Below the pieces are notes generated by a model. It worked only from the letters and a program-made list of their open reading frames with translations, was not told where the DNA came from and did not search any database. 64,000 nucleotides of DNA from assembly GCF_019097595.1 (NCBI RefSeq), contig NC_080722.1:17712630-17776629 (forward strand), in the 5' to 3' direction. Positions 61,878 to 64,000 of this stretch are shown piece after piece. Every line of letters starts with the position of its first letter. The stretch's first letter is position 1. The stretch is from Hemibagrus wyckioides (Eukaryota; Chordata; Actinopteri; Siluriformes; Bagridae). Position numbers and translations under genes: made by a program.

Positions 61878-62884
61878 TATAATAATCCCTATAACATTGT
61901 ATAAAATAAGCGTGTTTGGCCGTTTTCTGTGATATGAACGCTTGTAATCATTACTTGTTATTTCCTATTGACTGTCGCTATAATTATACTAAAGAGCTGC
62001 TAAATCAAAACAGTTTGAACTTCTCCAGCACATTAATTCAACAGAAAAGACTCAATATGCTATCACTCCTGATCAGAACTTATCTTAATCTTCTAGGTAA
62101 TCCAGTACAATAAAAAAAGAGCTAGCTACATTCATGTGACCTTCAATCGGGGCTTATATTTTTTAAACAGTTGATTTTTTTTCCTTTCTGATTTCCTTTC
62201 CAGTTTTCTTGGATAATAGATGAATGTGTATCAAACTGTATGAAATTGAGAAACATTGCCATGGATGCATCTTGTTTTTATCACAAGTTGGATGCATCTC
62301 TATAACACGATGCTGTTATTTAAGAGGCACACTGTCTACATGCTACACAAATTAGAAATGTTATAAAATTGTTTACGCTTTGAAATTTCTTTGGTTTACA
62401 AAAAAATATTCACCTGGTTTTATGAGAAGCGAAAAGCAGAGTTGCTGTGAGGCAAAATGCTATGCTTTACTAAGTGAACAAGTAGCATGTTACTGGAAAA
62501 GCTACATTATTTTGAAAATAGCTCAGCTAATGAAAACTGTAGCTAGTTACTCCTGAACACTGCATGTTACTTTATGTTGTGTACTTATACTGTATGGCAT
62601 TAATAATATTATGTGTTTAGAAAAAATATCGACATTTCTCCCAAATGTCAGAGTTTTTAGACTTGTTTTGACTTCTGAATGTTGCAGCAATTCATTTTAA
62701 ACAGGCAAAACATCACACACCCCCGATATTGGTGTGTGGGGTCCATACCACAACGCAGTCATTTATCACAGTCATTTCACTGGTCCTTTGTCAGCAACAC
62801 AGGATAACTCCCATTCGTCACAGCTCACATCACTGTGAACTCAACCACTGTAGCACTGTAGCATGCTCCGTCCCTAACCTCCAT
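61878..62884. other. Intronic noncoding DNA
   Basis: No gene. The segment 62460-62570 contains AAAGCTACATTATTTTGAAA and GTAGCTAGTTACTCCTGAAC, resembling the end of a short dispersed fish repeat. Confidence 0.4.
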
Positions 62885-63500
62885 TAAAGTCACACACTGC
62901 GGGACCATGACCTGAAGACTTCCCAACCTACTACTCTCTGCAGTACACACACACACCAGTGAGACACACACACACACATGCACACCATGCAAGACATGCA
63001 AACAAACATTACACAATGCACGACTATGACCTGAGCATTTCCCAACCTACTGCTCTCTGCAGAACACACACACACACACACACACACAGTGCATGACTAT
63101 GATCTGAACACATCCCAACCTACTGCTCTCTGCAGAACACACACACACACAGTGCATGACTATGATCTGAACACATCCCAACCTACTGATGTCTGCAGAA
63201 TACACATACACACACAACTGACACACACACACACTGTAGGACAATGACCTGAACACTTCCCAACCTTCCGCTCTCTGTGGAACACACACACACACACACA
63301 CAGTAAGACCTGAATACTTCCCAACCTGCTGCAGAATACACACACACCACACTAAAACAGACAAACACACACACATACACACACACACACACTGCATGAC
63401 CATGACCTCAACAGTTCCCACCCTGCTGCTTTCTGCAGTATACACACACACACACCACACCACACCAAGACACACACAAACACACATACACACAACATGA
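62885..63500. repeat. Compound minisatellite with variable (CA)n linkers
   Basis: About seven copies of a roughly 50-bp core (CATGACTATGATCTGAACAC, CCCAACCTACTGCTCTCTGC), with cores starting near 62901, 63018, 63092, 63153, 63238, 63304 and 63394. They are separated by CA-rich linkers of differing length, so the period varies from about 61 to 117 bp. VCVCVC-rich frames on the minus strand (62825-63577) are artefacts. Confidence 0.92.
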
Positions 63501-63982
63501 TGGTTAGGAAATAAAGGCTCCCCAAAGGTAGAAACATAAAAGTGAGCAGATGCACCTGCCTTAGTTAGGGCACACATACATGAATAATAAATACCGTATG
63601 CATGATGTATCTAATGTATTATTCTTACCCATAGCTTGTGGTTCTGCAGACAAGTACTCGATGTGCATGAAGCAATTTGCTGTTTCTGCATGACATCTCT
63701 CTTCTGTCATGTCGAACATCTCTCTGAATCCCTCTTATTGCTCTACATTATTAAAAGCACACTCACATTTTCATCACCATGGCTGTGTTGGTTCTCTTTA
63801 GTCCATGTAATGTATGTGTGCTGAACCATTTTACTCATTACAATTAGGATTTTTGTCTTCCCCTAATGGACCATTTCTCTTATCTGGACATCCGTGTTTC
63901 AGATAAGAGCTCGTTTTATATCATGATTTATTTATTTATTTCGTTTACCAGCAAATCAGACATGTCATTGCTTCTTCTGCAG
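63501..63982. other. Intronic DNA leading to a strong acceptor
   Basis: No repeat or gene. It ends in the pyrimidine-rich acceptor TTGCTTCTTCTGCAG at 63982. Confidence 0.5.
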
Positions 63983-64000
63983 GCACGCATCAACACAACT
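63983..64000 (+). CDS. shisa6: Probable start of the next shisa6 coding exon, cut by the window end
   Basis: The acceptor ATTGCTTCTTCTGCAG (AG at 63981-63982) is one of the best in the intron. Read in phase 1, as required after exon 3, the 18 visible bases give (G)THQHN with no stop. A histidine/glutamine/asparagine-rich stretch here would fit the polar cytoplasmic tail. Only 18 bases are visible, so this remains a prediction. It would close an intron of about 41 kb, or 6.7 kb if the microexon at 57250 is real. Confidence 0.4.

Noticed and set aside
63047..63577. 176-residue Cys/Val-rich minus-strand frame resembling a cysteine-rich peptide
   Set aside because: VCVC runs come from (CA)n and the repeated VGWEVFRS comes from the minisatellite core. 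Not a gene.

Overview
The window looks like nuclear DNA of a teleost fish. It is AT-rich and intron-dominated, with dense simple repeats, many decayed Tc1/mariner transposons and 3' tails of fish-type LINEs. The dominant Tc1 families and a SINE-like repeat near 58.3-59.1 kb resemble repeats I associate with ostariophysan fishes, perhaps catfish. That is a recollection, not a search result. No bacterial, viral or organellar gene organisation is present.

One protein-coding gene is supported: the 5' part of shisa6 (CKAMP52, an AMPA-receptor auxiliary subunit), on the + strand. Coding exon 1 (17350-17894) encodes a signal peptide, the eight-cysteine Shisa domain and the transmembrane helix. Exon 2 (19780-19940) and exon 3 (22728-22826) encode the start of the cytoplasmic tail. 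All three join in frame through canonical GT-AG sites. A GC-rich segment with a consensus CRE and a strong splice donor (about 16150-16348) is a likely promoter and noncoding first exon. A strong acceptor 18 bases before the window ends (exon start 63983) probably opens the next coding exon. A 39-nt phase-1/phase-1 candidate microexon lies at 57250-57288. The PDZ-ligand 3' end of the gene is beyond the window.

Layout: 1-15.4 kb is upstream DNA with internally deleted Tc1 copies (120-586, 4512-5205, 5835-6696, 9295-9725, 11161-11577) and a 43-bp minisatellite with a 172-bp higher-order period (12156-13150). A 0.6-kb purine-strand tract (15419-16033) abuts the promoter region. From 17.3 to 22.8 kb are the three exons and two short introns. 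From 22.8 kb to the end is one large intron. It holds a MITE (35066-35626), LINE remnants (36.8 kb, 40.6 kb, 45.3-46.7 kb), a degenerate 24-bp satellite (42.65-46.6 kb), a nested Tc1 complex (51428-55006), a Tc1-in-Tc1 insertion (56033-56975), a SINE-like repeat (58.3-59.1 kb) and two minisatellites (61.7 kb, 62.9-63.4 kb).

I found no convincing novel system. The most noteworthy structures are a fold-back Tc1-derived family whose copies share one inversion junction, the higher-order minisatellite, the repeat-in-repeat nesting, and the regulatory and splicing candidates of shisa6. Coordinates of degenerate repeats are approximate because they were read by eye.
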